Assembly (NCBI GenBank): GCA_964369215.1
Contig: CAYJEZ010000032.1
Span: 1 to 21,483 of the forward strand
Reading direction: 5' to 3'
Length of the DNA: 21,483 nucleotides
From: SIG603 sp964369215
GTDB lineage: Bacteria > Bacillota > Clostridia > Oscillospirales > Acutalibacteraceae
Part shown: positions 1 through 8,880 of the stretch, piece by piece
Numbering within the stretch: position 1 is the stretch's first letter
Layout of the letters: each line of letters begins with the position of its first letter
Made by a program: the position numbers and the translations under genes
The notes under the pieces: generated by a model
What the model saw: the letters and a program-made list of their open reading frames with translations, nothing else
What the model was told of the DNA's origin: nothing
The model's database searches: none

Positions 1-176
1 ACAAAAGCTAACGAAACGATATAACAAGTAACTTGCTTTGTAGTATGTGCCTTTGAAGAAATTTAGAGAAAAACCAGTGTTTTCAAGAGGTTTATAGCAG
101 TTAGAGTGATACCTTGAAACCATATAAAAAGTGGGTGCAAATATTATTAACCTCTAAACTAAAGAAACTCACAACT
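1..176. other. Short flank with no recognisable gene
   Basis: This stretch lies downstream of the minus-strand HTH gene. I see no open frame with a ribosome binding site, no RNA gene and no clear terminator. The A/T-rich sequence has stops in all frames I read. It may hold the end of a decayed gene, but nothing can be assigned. Confidence 0.5.
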
Positions 177-806
177 TCACTCCATCAAATCTTCAATTTC
201 ACAAGCCAAAGCCTTTGCAAGTTTTGCAACAGTATATACCTGAGCTTTATTTATATCTCGTTGCCTTTGCTCAAAAAGCTGAATTTGCCTTAAACTCACT
301 TCGCTCTCTTCTGCAAGTTCACTTTGAGAATAACCATAAATAGTTCTCATTGTTTTAAGGTTTGTATCAACATAAAAACTGCTTAACTTTTCTTCCATAA
401 TAGCCACAAACTTGCTTATATCAGCCTCGTGTAAAGTTGGGTACATAGCAACTATTTCATCAATAGGCACAGCCTTTGTAATTTTTGAAAACTTCTTATT
501 GCTATACCACTGATAATAAGCTATAGCCCAGCCAGCCCAATATTCAGGTGATTTATCAAGATACATTTCATCTTCTTGGGTGATGATAACACCAGATTTT
601 TCACAGACAAGTTTTGCAAGCTCACAACCTGAAACACCGACTAAATATTTAGGGTTGCCTTTTTCTATTTGCTCATCTAAGCCAGAAACTAAAAACATAT
701 CCCAAAATGGCTTTAATTCTAATTCACAAGTGTTTATAGCAAAATCAATCATGTGTCCTAAATTATTCTGCACATAACTTAGATAATCAATGTCATAAGA
801 ACGCAT
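177..806 (-). CDS. HTH (XRE-type) protein of a clostridial toxin-antitoxin-like family
   Basis: A 209-residue protein in two parts. Residues 1-145 are an all-helical domain with a conserved look (GNPKYLVGVSG at 51-60, then YWAGWAIAYYQWY at 89-101 and ITKAVPIDEI at 109-118). Residues 150-207 are a Cro/C1-type helix-turn-helix (YGYSQSELAEESEVSLRQIQ, then FEQRQRDINKAQ). From memory, this family occurs in gut Clostridia beside small genes annotated DUF3990 and DUF3791, where it is thought to be the DNA-binding or antitoxin member. Neither partner is visible within 900 bases on either side, so this copy looks orphaned. The ATG at 804-806 follows AAAGGGG at a 7-nt spacing, and a promoter lies at 849-876. 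The family match is from recognition, and the toxin-antitoxin role is inference. Confidence 0.85.
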   Translation of the reverse strand: MRSYDIDYLSYVQNNLGHMIDFAINTCELELKPFWDMFLVSGLDEQIEKGNPKYLVGVSGCELAKLVCEKSGVIITQEDEMYLDKSPEYWAGWAIAYYQWYSNKKFSKITKAVPIDEIVAMYPTLHEADISKFVAIMEEKLSSFYVDTNLKTMRTIYGYSQSELAEESEVSLRQIQLFEQRQRDINKAQVYTVAKLAKALACEIEDLME

Positions 807-848
807 GGTGTTGCCCCTTTCATTTTTTTATCAAATATACTTAATGAA

Positions 849-876
849 ATTATATCACATCAAAATTTATAATCAA
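849..876 (-). promoter_or_regulatory. Promoter of the HTH gene (177-806)
   Basis: On the minus strand, -35 TTGATT (871-876) and -10 TATAAT (849-854) are separated by 16 bp. A TGn extended -10 directly precedes TATAAT. The element points at the ATG at 806, giving a leader of about 36 nt. Confidence 0.65.
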
Positions 877-956
877 TAATATAGATGAACTCAACCCCAC
901 AAACCCTTATAACTCCTACCTTTTTCCCACCTAACTCACCCTAACCATCAACCGTT

Positions 957-1088
957 CTATTTTGTCACTTCCGTATGTACAGTACTTTTGCTTACTCCAA
1001 ATTTTTTTGCTACACTTCTTACTGTTGCTTTACTGCGTACAATGTACTCCCCAAACTTTATCGCTCTATGTTCTACAATATTATTCAT
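957..1088 (-). pseudogene. spoIIID: Truncated SpoIIID-like sporulation regulator
   Basis: A 43-codon frame starts at an ATG (1086-1088) behind a good AGAAGGGTGG ribosome binding site. Its product matches the N-terminal half of SpoIIID, the mother-cell transcription factor of endospore formers: residues 6-17 (EHRAIKFGEYIV), then the HTH with KKFGVSKSTVH at 28-38. Full SpoIIID is about 80-93 residues and continues after this HTH with a basic C-terminal region needed for DNA binding. Here a TAG follows residue 43. The sequence beyond it (toward 880) contains only a short out-of-frame stretch (GELGGKKVG), which might be a trace of the lost C-terminus. A promoter-like CATACATATT (minus strand, 1207-1216) resembles a sigma-E -10 element but is only suggestive. 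I read this as a decayed or truncated extra copy. A deliberate short form is less likely. Confidence 0.75.
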
Positions 1089-1535
1089 ATTAACCACCCT
1101 TCTAAACAGTGAAGAAGTTTTTCATTAATCAAAATTTATGTTTCCACAATTGATTTAAAGCAAATTCTTACTTAATTAAACTTAGTACTACTGTTTTATT
1201 TCTGTTAATATGTATGATTAAAAATTGAATTTAATTCTGAATATCTTAATATTACTCAATCACCTTGTTTTATTTATTTTACTCATTTCATATGAACAAT
1301 TGCTAATAAAATTCGCAACGAAAAACAGATGAAGAATAATAGACTTGTGTATATTTGTGCTTTTTTATCAAGTGAGCCTACATTCACACCAACTGAAAAA
1401 CTGATTCAACTTCTCCAAGTTCAATACGATAGCTTAAATATATTGTTAAAATTTTTTTGACCAACAAACATAATATCGCTAGAATTCACCTCACTAGAGC
1501 AAGAGACTAAATGATAATTTGAATAGTTAGTAAAA
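1089..1535. other. AT-rich gap with no assignable gene
   Basis: About 450 bases lie between the SpoIIID remnant and the hairpin before addB. The only longer open frame is a 43-codon plus-strand ORF at 1329-1460, which lacks a ribosome binding site and resembles nothing I know. The minus strand of 1370-1430 reads briefly like protein (YRIELGEVESVFQLV) before a stop, which may be a gene trace. Otherwise I see nothing. Confidence 0.5.
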
Positions 1536-1572
1536 AGGATAGTAAATGAAATAGTTTTACTGTCCTATTTTT
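1531..1572. terminator. Bidirectional intrinsic terminator-like hairpin
   Basis: An 11-bp stem (1536-1546 with 1556-1566, one G-U pair) is preceded by AAAAA and followed by ATTTTT, so it could stop transcription from either side. No intact gene ends here. It probably insulates the addBA promoter from upstream transcription or is left over from a lost gene. Confidence 0.6.
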
Positions 1573-1586
1573 GCCACACCGAATAC

Positions 1587-1615
1587 TTGCCAAGTTTTTG
1601 TAAGCTTGTTATAAT
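1587..1615 (+). promoter_or_regulatory. addBA promoter
   Basis: -35 TTGCCA (1587-1592) and a perfect -10 TATAAT (1610-1615) are separated by exactly 17 bp. This predicts a start near 1622 and a leader of about 100 nt before addB. Confidence 0.8.
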
Positions 1616-1653
1616 AAGTATAAAGCATAGCTTCATACGGAAAGTTTTTTTAT

Positions 1654-1672
1654 TTTCGGTCTATGACCGAAA
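1654..1672 (+). promoter_or_regulatory. Perfect inverted repeat in the addBA leader
   Basis: TTTCGGTC (1654-1661) and GACCGAAA (1665-1672) form a perfect 8-bp inverted repeat around a 3-nt centre. It lies between the predicted transcription start and the addB start codon. No U-run follows, so it is not a standard terminator. It could be an operator or a leader hairpin. Confidence 0.5.
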
Positions 1673-1724
1673 TTTCACTTTGCAAAACGGATAAAAAACA
1701 CATTTTATAAGAAATGGTGATAAT

Positions 1725-4700
1725 ATGTTACAACTAATACTAGGTAGGGCAGGAACAGGAAAGACCGAGAAGATAATGAAATTGGCTGGGAAAGCTGCAG
1801 TTAACACAGAGGTAATTATATTAGTTCCTGACCAAATATGCTTTGATATAGAGCAAAGAATTGTGCGCGACTATTCACCTGAAATAGTCGCTAATATAAA
1901 AGCGCTCAGTTTTAATAGGCTTTGCGATTTGATTTTCAGAACTTACGGAGGAATAAGCGAAAACAGAATTAATGAAAAGGGCAAAGCTGTGCTTATGGCA
2001 CTGGCGCTTGAAGACTGCTGTGACAGCTTAGATTTATACCAAGATGCAGTTAAATCAGGTAAAATGCTTAAGCTTATGGGCGAAATTGTAGATGAGTTTA
2101 AGCGATGTAATATAAATTCTGGCGACCTTTTAACATTGCACGAAGAAATGGGTGAAGAAGAAACTCAAATTAAGAAAAAGCTTTATGAGGTAGCCCTTGT
2201 GTACCGAAGCTACGAGGCAAGGCTTAGCCATGTTTATATCGAGCCAGAAGATTTAATGACAAGGGCAACAATAATATTAAGGCAAAATAATTTTTTTAAA
2301 GATAAAGTTGTATTAATTGACAGCTTTGAGAGTTTTAACAAGCAAAAACTAGATATTCTTGAGATAGCTATATCACAATGCAGTAAGGCCTATTGCTCTC
2401 TTTGTACTGAGAAGATTCACGATGACGAAATGGGCTCAATTTTTAGCACTATTTCAAAAACAGGCAGAGATTTATACGCCTTAGCAAGAGAGAACGCAGT
2501 AAGAGTAGCTCCTCCAATTAAACTTGAAGTAGCACATAGATTTAAAAATGAAGATATACAAAATTTTGAGAAAATATACTCAGGTGAAGAAATAGAGAAA
2601 AGAAAAGATTGTGACAGCATTACAGTTTATAAAGCAGATGATATTTATAATGAGCTTGAGTATGTTGGTGCTACTATTAGAGAACTTGTTATCAGTGGTT
2701 ATAATTACTCTGATATTGGAATAATTTGCAGAAATAGTGAAAAATATTCACATTTATTAACAGGTGTTCTCACAAAATACCAGGTGCCTGCTTATATATC
2801 AAGACCCACACAAACAGGGGGAACACCTTTAATAAGGCTTGTGTCATCTGTGTTTAAAATTGCTCTTTTTGGCTATCAAACAGAGCTTGTTTTGGCATTG
2901 GCGAAGTCGGGAATTTGCGGTTTAGGCACAGAAGAAATATCAGAGCTTGAGAATTATGTTTACCTTTGGAAGGTAGACAGGGCAGACTGGAGAAAAGAAT
3001 TTACAAAGTCAACAGGAGGATTTTTAGGCAAAAATAATGAAGACAAGCTAAATAGTTTAGAGCAATACAGGCTAAAGCTAATTGTGCCAATAGATAATTT
3101 TATTAGTAAAATAAAAGGCGCAACAGCAAAAAATATTTGCAAAAATATATATGAGCTCTTGGTAAATTACAACTGTGAGGAGTATATACTCGACAACACC
3201 GAAAAGCTTGAAAATGCACTAATGTTTGAAGAGGCGACAAGGCAAATAAGCATATGGGAAGATTTTATGGACAGCTTAGACCAATTTGCCTCAATTTTGG
3301 GTGACAAGGTGATGAGTGTTAAAGACTTTTGGGATTTGTTTGGAGGGGTAATAACAAAACAAGAAGTACAAGACATACCACTTCGATTAGACTGTATAAA
3401 TTTTGGCTCTGCTGAGAATATAAAAAAACAGTGCAAGGTAATTTTTTTAGTGGGTTGTGTTCAAGATGAATTTCCGAAAATGCCTGTTGTAAGCGGAATT
3501 TTTACGGCTAATGAAAGAAAATCTTTAAAAGATAAATCAATAATTCTTGAAAAAGACAGTGAAGAAGAAATGCTACTTGAAAGATTTTACGCATATAGTG
3601 CAGTTGCCAGCGCTAGTGAGAAATTGTTTATCAGCTACCCTAGTACTGATAACGGTAGTGACATTACACCGAGTGAAATAGTTAATAAAGCGACTGAAAT
3701 AATAGGTGCAAAAATTATTACAGAGTTAAACCCTTTATACTTTGCAAACTCACAAGGCTCGCTGTTTAGTGCGGCTTCTAAAACTTATAGAGAGCATACA
3801 GAAGAAGCTGCGGTACTGAAAGCGTGTGTTATGGATGATAATGAACTTTTAAACAGATATAACGCATTAGAAAGAAGCGTAGGAGACAGGGATTTTGTAA
3901 TTGATAACAAACAGATATCACAAACTTTATTTTCGGCAACTAGGCTTTCGCCATCTGGCATTGATGTTTACCACAGGTGTAAGTTTAGGTATTTTTGCAG
4001 ATATGGTTTATATGCAAAAGAGCGAGATATTGCAGAGGTAAACGTGCTTGAATACGGAACAGTAATGCATTATATTTTTGAGAAGTTTTTGTCTGACGGG
4101 CAAGATATTCTTGAATATGACGAAAATGGGCTAGAAGAAAAAATAAATAAGTTGATTTTAGAATATGCTCAAGAAAATATGGGTGGATTTGAACAACTTT
4201 ATGTTAGAGATAGATACCGACTTTTAAGGGTGGGTAGAACCGCCAAAGTTATAGTAAAACGACTGGCAGAAGAATTAAAGCAAAGCAAGTTTAGGCCCAA
4301 ATATTTAGAGCCAGAGCTCACGGCAGAGGGCGAGCTACCTGCCCTTAAAATTGAGGGTGACAACGGTGTGTTTTATGTTGGTGGTAAAATTGACAGGGTA
4401 GATGTTTATGAGGGTAAAGACGGAACATATGTAAGGGTTGTAGACTATAAAACAGGAACAAAACAGTTTAAATTAACAGATGTATTAATGGGTATGAACT
4501 TGCAAATGTTAATTTATTTAGCCGCACTTGCTCAAACTGGTTTGTTGCCTGCAGGGGTGCTTTACATGCCCTCATCTTACCCTGAAGTTCCAGGCCTTAA
4601 AACTGATAGCAAAGAAGCACTTATGACCAAGCAAAGCAAAAAAATGTGTATGAATGGCCTGATACTTGATAACTCTGAGATTATTATGGCTATGGAGAAA

Positions 4701-5024
4701 GCTGTTGAGGGCAAGTATATTCCGATAAAACAGAAAAAAGACGGCGAGTTTGCACCAGATAATCTTATAGAAAAAGAAGATTTTGAAGAGGTTTTTATCT
4801 ACATTAAAAAGTTAATTAATACTATGGTAAAAGAGTTGATGAGTGGAAATATTGATGCAAAACCATTGATGGTAAATATGAACTCTTGTTCCATTTGCCC
4901 CTATACTAGTGTTTGCCTTAACGAGAGTATGGAAGTAGAAAAAATAAAAAGTGATAATGCAGAAGCATTAGATATGATTACAAAAAGCTTAAAAGAGGGC
5001 AAAGGAGGTGAAAGAAATGCCTAA
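1725..5024 (+). CDS. addB: AddB, ATP-dependent helicase/nuclease subunit B
   Basis: AddB is one subunit of the AddAB complex, which resects double-strand DNA ends for RecA in Firmicutes and responds to Chi. The 1099 residues fit the family (about 1150). The N-terminus carries a P-loop (GRAGTGKT, residues 7-14). The C-terminus has a RecB-type nuclease: GKIDRVD around D890 and VVDYKTG with D907 and K909. The cysteines that hold the AddB 4Fe-4S cluster are present: C752 in YHRCKFRYF and the C-x2-C-x5-C group C1055, C1058, C1064. All key residues look intact. Start: ATG after GGTGAT, behind a strong promoter. The gene overlaps addA by 8 nt, so the two are co-transcribed and probably translationally coupled. 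Confidence 0.97.
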   Translation: MLQLILGRAGTGKTEKIMKLAGKAAVNTEVIILVPDQICFDIEQRIVRDYSPEIVANIKALSFNRLCDLIFRTYGGISENRINEKGKAVLMALALEDCCDSLDLYQDAVKSGKMLKLMGEIVDEFKRCNINSGDLLTLHEEMGEEETQIKKKLYEVALVYRSYEARLSHVYIEPEDLMTRATIILRQNNFFKDKVVLIDSFESFNKQKLDILEIAISQCSKAYCSLCTEKIHDDEMGSIFSTISKTGRDLYALARENAVRVAPPIKLEVAHRFKNEDIQNFEKIYSGEEIEKRKDCDSITVYKADDIYNELEYVGATIRELVISGYNYSDIGIICRNSEKYSHLLTGVLTKYQVPAYISRPTQTGGTPLIRLVSSVFKIALFGYQTELVLALAKSGICGLGTEEISELENYVYLWKVDRADWRKEFTKSTGGFLGKNNEDKLNSLEQYRLKLIVPIDNFISKIKGATAKNICKNIYELLVNYNCEEYILDNTEKLENALMFEEATRQISIWEDFMDSLDQFASILGDKVMSVKDFWDLFGGVITKQEVQDIPLRLDCINFGSAENIKKQCKVIFLVGCVQDEFPKMPVVSGIFTANERKSLKDKSIILEKDSEEEMLLERFYAYSAVASASEKLFISYPSTDNGSDITPSEIVNKATEIIGAKIITELNPLYFANSQGSLFSAASKTYREHTEEAAVLKACVMDDNELLNRYNALERSVGDRDFVIDNKQISQTLFSATRLSPSGIDVYHRCKFRYFCRYGLYAKERDIAEVNVLEYGTVMHYIFEKFLSDGQDILEYDENGLEEKINKLILEYAQENMGGFEQLYVRDRYRLLRVGRTAKVIVKRLAEELKQSKFRPKYLEPELTAEGELPALKIEGDNGVFYVGGKIDRVDVYEGKDGTYVRVVDYKTGTKQFKLTDVLMGMNLQMLIYLAALAQTGLLPAGVLYMPSSYPEVPGLKTDSKEALMTKQSKKMCMNGLILDNSEIIMAMEKAVEGKYIPIKQKKDGEFAPDNLIEKEDFEEVFIYIKKLINTMVKELMSGNIDAKPLMVNMNSCSICPYTSVCLNESMEVEKIKSDNAEALDMITKSLKEGKGGERNA

Positions 5025-8000
5025 ATGGACAGAAAATCAGTGGGATGCAATTGAGGCAAGGCGAGGCACCTTGCTCGTCTCAGCCGCTGCGGGCTCGGGT
5101 AAAACCGCTGTGCTAGTAGAGCGGTTAATAAAAAGAATAACAGACACCCAAAATCCTACAGATGCACACCGACTGTTGGTGGTTACCTACACAAATGCAG
5201 CAGCCGCACAGATGAAAGACAGAACCCTAAAGGCTGTAAATGAACTGCTTAAAACAGACCCTGAAAACAAGCACTTAAAAAGGCAACAAATGCTTATACC
5301 TAGTATGAACATTAGTACAGTGCACAGCTTTTGCTCAAAACTGTGCAGAGAATATTTTCATGTACTAGGCATAGCTCACGATTTTAAAATTGTTACCGAC
5401 AAGCAAAGGGATGACCTTATTAACGGTGCATTAACAGATGCTCTTGACAAGCGGTTTGAGTTAGGAGACTACGCACTTGCAGACGCTTTTAGCACCGAGA
5501 GAATAGATACAAGACTAAACGAAACCGTAATAAAGCTTTATGAGTTTACAAACTCTCACCTTAACCCTAAGAAGTGGCTAGAGGAAAAATTGAGTATGTA
5601 CACAAGCTCTGCAAATATAGAGCTTACCCCTTGGGGTAAAATATTATGCGAGTACGCAAAACAGGCGGTTAGCCTTTGTATTAAACTTAGTTTTGACTCG
5701 CTTAAAATGCTTGAAGAAGACCAAGTTTTAAGAGAAAAGTATGCACCTAATTTTGAGTCTGACATAGACGGGCTTAAAACACTGCTTGAAACTATTGAGG
5801 TTGGAGCTTGGGATGATATTGTAGAGCAAATTCAGAACTTTAACTTTACAAGGCTAGCTTCGGTTAAGGGTTATAAAGACGACCCGTTAAAAATAAGGGT
5901 GAGCGGAAGTAGAGGTACAGTTAAAGATGAAATAGATGGCCTTAGAAAAATATTTTGTTATAGTTCTGAGCAGTGTAAGGAGGACATAGAAAACACCGCC
6001 CCACTTGCTAAATCTTTAATAGAATTAACTCTTGATTTTGCAGAGCGTTTTTCTGAGCAAAAAAGTGAGCGCAAGCTTGTAGACTATAGCGATTTAGAAC
6101 ATATGTGCATTAAATTATTATTAAGTGAAAAAGACGGAATAACAGTGCCTAGTGAAATATCTTTGCAAGTAGCCGAGCAGTTTGATGAGGTTATGGTAGA
6201 CGAGTATCAAGACACTAACGAGGTACAAGACTGGATATTTACTGCTGTATCAAAAAATGGCTCTAACAAATTTATGGTAGGTGACCTTAAACAGTGTATT
6301 TATAGCTTTAGACAAGCAATGCCAGATATTTTTATTGGCTATAAAGATAGCTTTTTAAAATATGACAGAGACAAAGATAAATACCCTGCTACAGTTATTT
6401 TAGACAAGAACTTTCGCTCGAGAGACACTGTAATAAACAGCATTAACTTTGTGTTTGATAAGCTAATGTCTAGAGACTGCGGCGGCGTTGATTACAACAA
6501 AGACGAAGCCTTAAGCCTTGGTGCAAGCTACCCAGAGAGTGAAAATTGTTACACGCAAATTGACTTTTTAGATAAACCCAACACAGGTGCAAGCACAACA
6601 GAACACGAAGCAAGCCACATTGCAAGCATTATACACGACATTATTAACTCAGATTTTATGGTGAATGAGGGAGAAAGTTCAAGAAAGCCTAGGTACAGTG
6701 ATTTTTGTATACTTCTTCGAAGTGCTAAAAGCAAGGCTGGAATATATGCAAAAGAACTTGAGAAAAAGGGGATATCTGCTTGGTCTCAAACCACAGGTGG
6801 TTTTTTTGAGCGCAAGGAGATAATGCAGTTGATGTCTTTCTTGCAAATTATAGATAATCCGAACCAAGACATACCATTATTATCAGTGCTAACAGGTCCA
6901 ATTTACGGTTATAGTTTTGACGATATAGCAAAGCTAAGGGTAAATAACAAACAGGGCTCGCTTTATGTTTGTGTATTAAACGATGAAAAATTCTCTTCAT
7001 TTATTGAAGACATGGAGAGGTACAGACTGCTTGCGGCTCATATGGCAACTGATGTTTTTATTGACACACTTTATGCCCAAACCTCTTTTGAAAACATTGT
7101 TTGCGCTATGGAAAATGGAGAAGAAAGACTTGCGAATATTCGAAAGTTGAGACAATATGCAGGAGAATTTGAGGCGAATGGTTACATAGGAATATCTGGA
7201 TTTGTTAAGTTTATTGACAAAATGAAAAAAAATAATTCTGACCTAGAGGGAGCAACTCTAGTGTCTGAAAAGGCTGATGCAGTAAAAATAATGAGTATAC
7301 ATAAGTCTAAAGGTCTTGAGTTTCCTGTTTGTATTGTAGCAGGTTGCGGAGGAAGAAAGAGGGTTGAGGTTGACGATGTGTTGCTTAACTCAAGGCTTGG
7401 AATAGGTATGAAGCTTAGAGATAGAGAAACTAATGTTAAATTTAGCAATATAATAAGAGAGGCTGTATTGCTTGAAAATAAAATGAGCGAGATGTCTGAG
7501 GAGTTAAGGGTTTTGTATGTTGCAATGACAAGGGCAAAAGAAAAACTAATTATGGTCTCTACTTTGCCGTCAGTAGAGAAAGCATTGGCAAGCGTTAATG
7601 CACTAATAACTTCTGAACACAAAATTAAGCCTTATGTTGTTAAAAGCATGAGTATTACGGCACAGTGGCTTATGCTCTGTGCATTAAAGCACCCAAATGG
7701 CAAATATTTAAGAGATATAGTTGGAGCAGAAGACACTATTATAGCAAGAGACAATTATACCCCTTGGAATATTAGGGTGATTAGTGAAAACAAGGTAGAA
7801 GAAGATGTAAGTAAAATTGAAGTGATTAAAGAAGAGTTGATAATAAATAGCGATATAGTAGCGGGTATTAAAGATAAGATTAACTTTGAGTACAAAAATG
7901 CACATTTAAATGAAATACCAGCAAAAGTTTCTGCTTCAATGATAGCTCATAAGCAAAACAAGCAAAGGCAAAGTTTAATAAGGCCCTCTTTTTTAAGCTA

Positions 8001-8532
8001 TGAGGGTTTAACGCCTACAGAGAGAGGAATTGCCTTGCACAGCTTTATAGAGTTTTGTGATTTAGAAAATGCATATTTAAATCCAAAGGCAGAACTAGAG
8101 AGGCTTGTTGCAGAAGGGTTTATTACAAGAGAGCAGAGTAAAGTAATTAATTTTGATAAAGTAAAGGCTTTTTTAAGCTCTGTATTAGGAGAGAAAATTA
8201 GAAATAGCACTAAAACAGAAAGAGAATATAGGTTTACTTGCTTGATAAGTGCAAAGCTTTTAGACGACAGTTTTGACGAAGATATAAACGTCACCTTGCA
8301 AGGTGCTGTAGACTGTGTTTTTGAATGGGAAGACAAACTATATGTTGTAGACTTTAAAACAGATAGGAAAGACGACCCACAAGAATTAGCTGATATGTAT
8401 GGAATACAGCTTAAACTATATGCGAATGCACTTGAAAAAGTGAAAGGTAAAAAAGTTGCAGAGTGTTATTTATATTCATTTTATCTTGATAAGGAAATAC
8501 CATTAACAACAAGTGAAGTAGCGGTTAATTAA
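5017..8532 (+). CDS. addA: AddA, ATP-dependent helicase/nuclease subunit A
   Basis: AddA supplies the UvrD-like superfamily 1 helicase motor and the second nuclease of AddAB. Of 1171 residues, the order is Walker A SAAAGSGKTAVLVERL (K29), motif Ia VTYTNAAAAQM, Walker B MVDEYQDTNEVQ (D395, E396), motif III GDLKQCIYSFRQA, motif IV DKNFRSRDTVI, motif V SIHKSKGLEFPV and motif VI LYVAMTRAKEKL. A C-terminal nuclease follows with GAVDCVFEW (D1099) and VVDFKTDR (D1112, K1114). I chose the ATG at 5017, 8 nt after AGGAGG (5003-5008). A GTG at 5008 overlaps that ribosome binding site and is unlikely. The first 8 nt overlap the end of addB. Nothing is truncated. Confidence 0.97.
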   Translation: MPKWTENQWDAIEARRGTLLVSAAAGSGKTAVLVERLIKRITDTQNPTDAHRLLVVTYTNAAAAQMKDRTLKAVNELLKTDPENKHLKRQQMLIPSMNISTVHSFCSKLCREYFHVLGIAHDFKIVTDKQRDDLINGALTDALDKRFELGDYALADAFSTERIDTRLNETVIKLYEFTNSHLNPKKWLEEKLSMYTSSANIELTPWGKILCEYAKQAVSLCIKLSFDSLKMLEEDQVLREKYAPNFESDIDGLKTLLETIEVGAWDDIVEQIQNFNFTRLASVKGYKDDPLKIRVSGSRGTVKDEIDGLRKIFCYSSEQCKEDIENTAPLAKSLIELTLDFAERFSEQKSERKLVDYSDLEHMCIKLLLSEKDGITVPSEISLQVAEQFDEVMVDEYQDTNEVQDWIFTAVSKNGSNKFMVGDLKQCIYSFRQAMPDIFIGYKDSFLKYDRDKDKYPATVILDKNFRSRDTVINSINFVFDKLMSRDCGGVDYNKDEALSLGASYPESENCYTQIDFLDKPNTGASTTEHEASHIASIIHDIINSDFMVNEGESSRKPRYSDFCILLRSAKSKAGIYAKELEKKGISAWSQTTGGFFERKEIMQLMSFLQIIDNPNQDIPLLSVLTGPIYGYSFDDIAKLRVNNKQGSLYVCVLNDEKFSSFIEDMERYRLLAAHMATDVFIDTLYAQTSFENIVCAMENGEERLANIRKLRQYAGEFEANGYIGISGFVKFIDKMKKNNSDLEGATLVSEKADAVKIMSIHKSKGLEFPVCIVAGCGGRKRVEVDDVLLNSRLGIGMKLRDRETNVKFSNIIREAVLLENKMSEMSEELRVLYVAMTRAKEKLIMVSTLPSVEKALASVNALITSEHKIKPYVVKSMSITAQWLMLCALKHPNGKYLRDIVGAEDTIIARDNYTPWNIRVISENKVEEDVSKIEVIKEELIINSDIVAGIKDKINFEYKNAHLNEIPAKVSASMIAHKQNKQRQSLIRPSFLSYEGLTPTERGIALHSFIEFCDLENAYLNPKAELERLVAEGFITREQSKVINFDKVKAFLSSVLGEKIRNSTKTEREYRFTCLISAKLLDDSFDEDINVTLQGAVDCVFEWEDKLYVVDFKTDRKDDPQELADMYGIQLKLYANALEKVKGKKVAECYLYSFYLDKEIPLTTSEVAVN

Positions 8533-8584
8533 GCAGTTATTATACTTATTTGTTTGAAAACCCTAATATATCAAGAACAAACCC

Positions 8585-8605
8585 AAAATCAAAACTTTTG
8601 ATTTT
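8585..8605. repeat. AT-rich perfect inverted repeat after addA
   Basis: AAAATCAAAA and TTTTGATTTT are perfect 10-nt arms around one base. It lies about 55 nt after the addA stop and might be a weak terminator for addBA. It has almost no G-C pairs, so that role is uncertain. Confidence 0.4.
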
Positions 8606-8641
8606 ACCATTCATAGAGTTTGAGTATAATGTAAAAATGCA

Positions 8642-8678
8642 CACAAAAACGGGATGTAACACAATGTTACATCCCGTT
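8642..8678 (-). terminator. Strong intrinsic terminator, minus strand
   Basis: A perfect 13-bp stem (8648-8660 with 8666-8678; arm AACGGGATGTAAC) with a 5-nt loop is followed on the minus strand by TTTTTGTGTG. It terminates transcripts coming from the isomerase side or from the promoter-like element at 8881-8909. On the plus strand it is followed only by AATCTTCTC, so it may stop addBA transcripts weakly too. Confidence 0.85.
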
Positions 8679-8744
8679 AATCTTCTCAACTACCCAAAAG
8701 CTATGATATAGTTATTAAACTTAAAAAACTAACAGCACCAAAGC

Positions 8745-8850
8745 AAAAACCGCATACATTAAAGCTTTTTGCTTATGTCAAAAACCGCATACATTAAAGC
8801 TTTTTTGCTTATGTCAAAAACCGCATATATTGGAGTTTTACATTTCGCTT
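8745..8850. repeat. Tandem repeat, about 36 bp, two exact copies and one degenerate copy
   Basis: Copy 1 (8745-8779, 35 bp) and copy 2 (8780-8815, 36 bp) differ only by one extra T. Copy 3 (from 8816) keeps AAAAACCGCAT and then diverges. There are no spacers, so this is not a CRISPR array. On the minus strand each full unit can fold: ACATAAGC pairs with GCTT..ATGT across an A-rich loop, followed by GCGGTTTTTG. The array therefore reads as repeated hairpins with short U-runs. Confidence 0.8.
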
Positions 8851-8880
8851 TCAGTTTTATTTTTTAACTTAATTAACTAT

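Noticed and set aside
1329..1460. A 43-codon plus-strand ORF in the gap before addB
   Set aside because: No ribosome binding site, no recognisable similarity, and such ORFs are expected by chance in this length of AT-rich DNA.
5008..5016. GTG as an upstream start of addA
   Set aside because: The GTG overlaps the AGGAGG site that is well placed for the ATG at 5017, and it has no site of its own.
7182..7622. A 146-codon minus-strand ORF inside addA
   Set aside because: It is antisense to conserved helicase motifs V and VI, which fully explain the sequence.
8745..8850. Short CRISPR array
   Set aside because: The repeats abut directly without spacers, the third copy is degenerate, and no cas gene is present.
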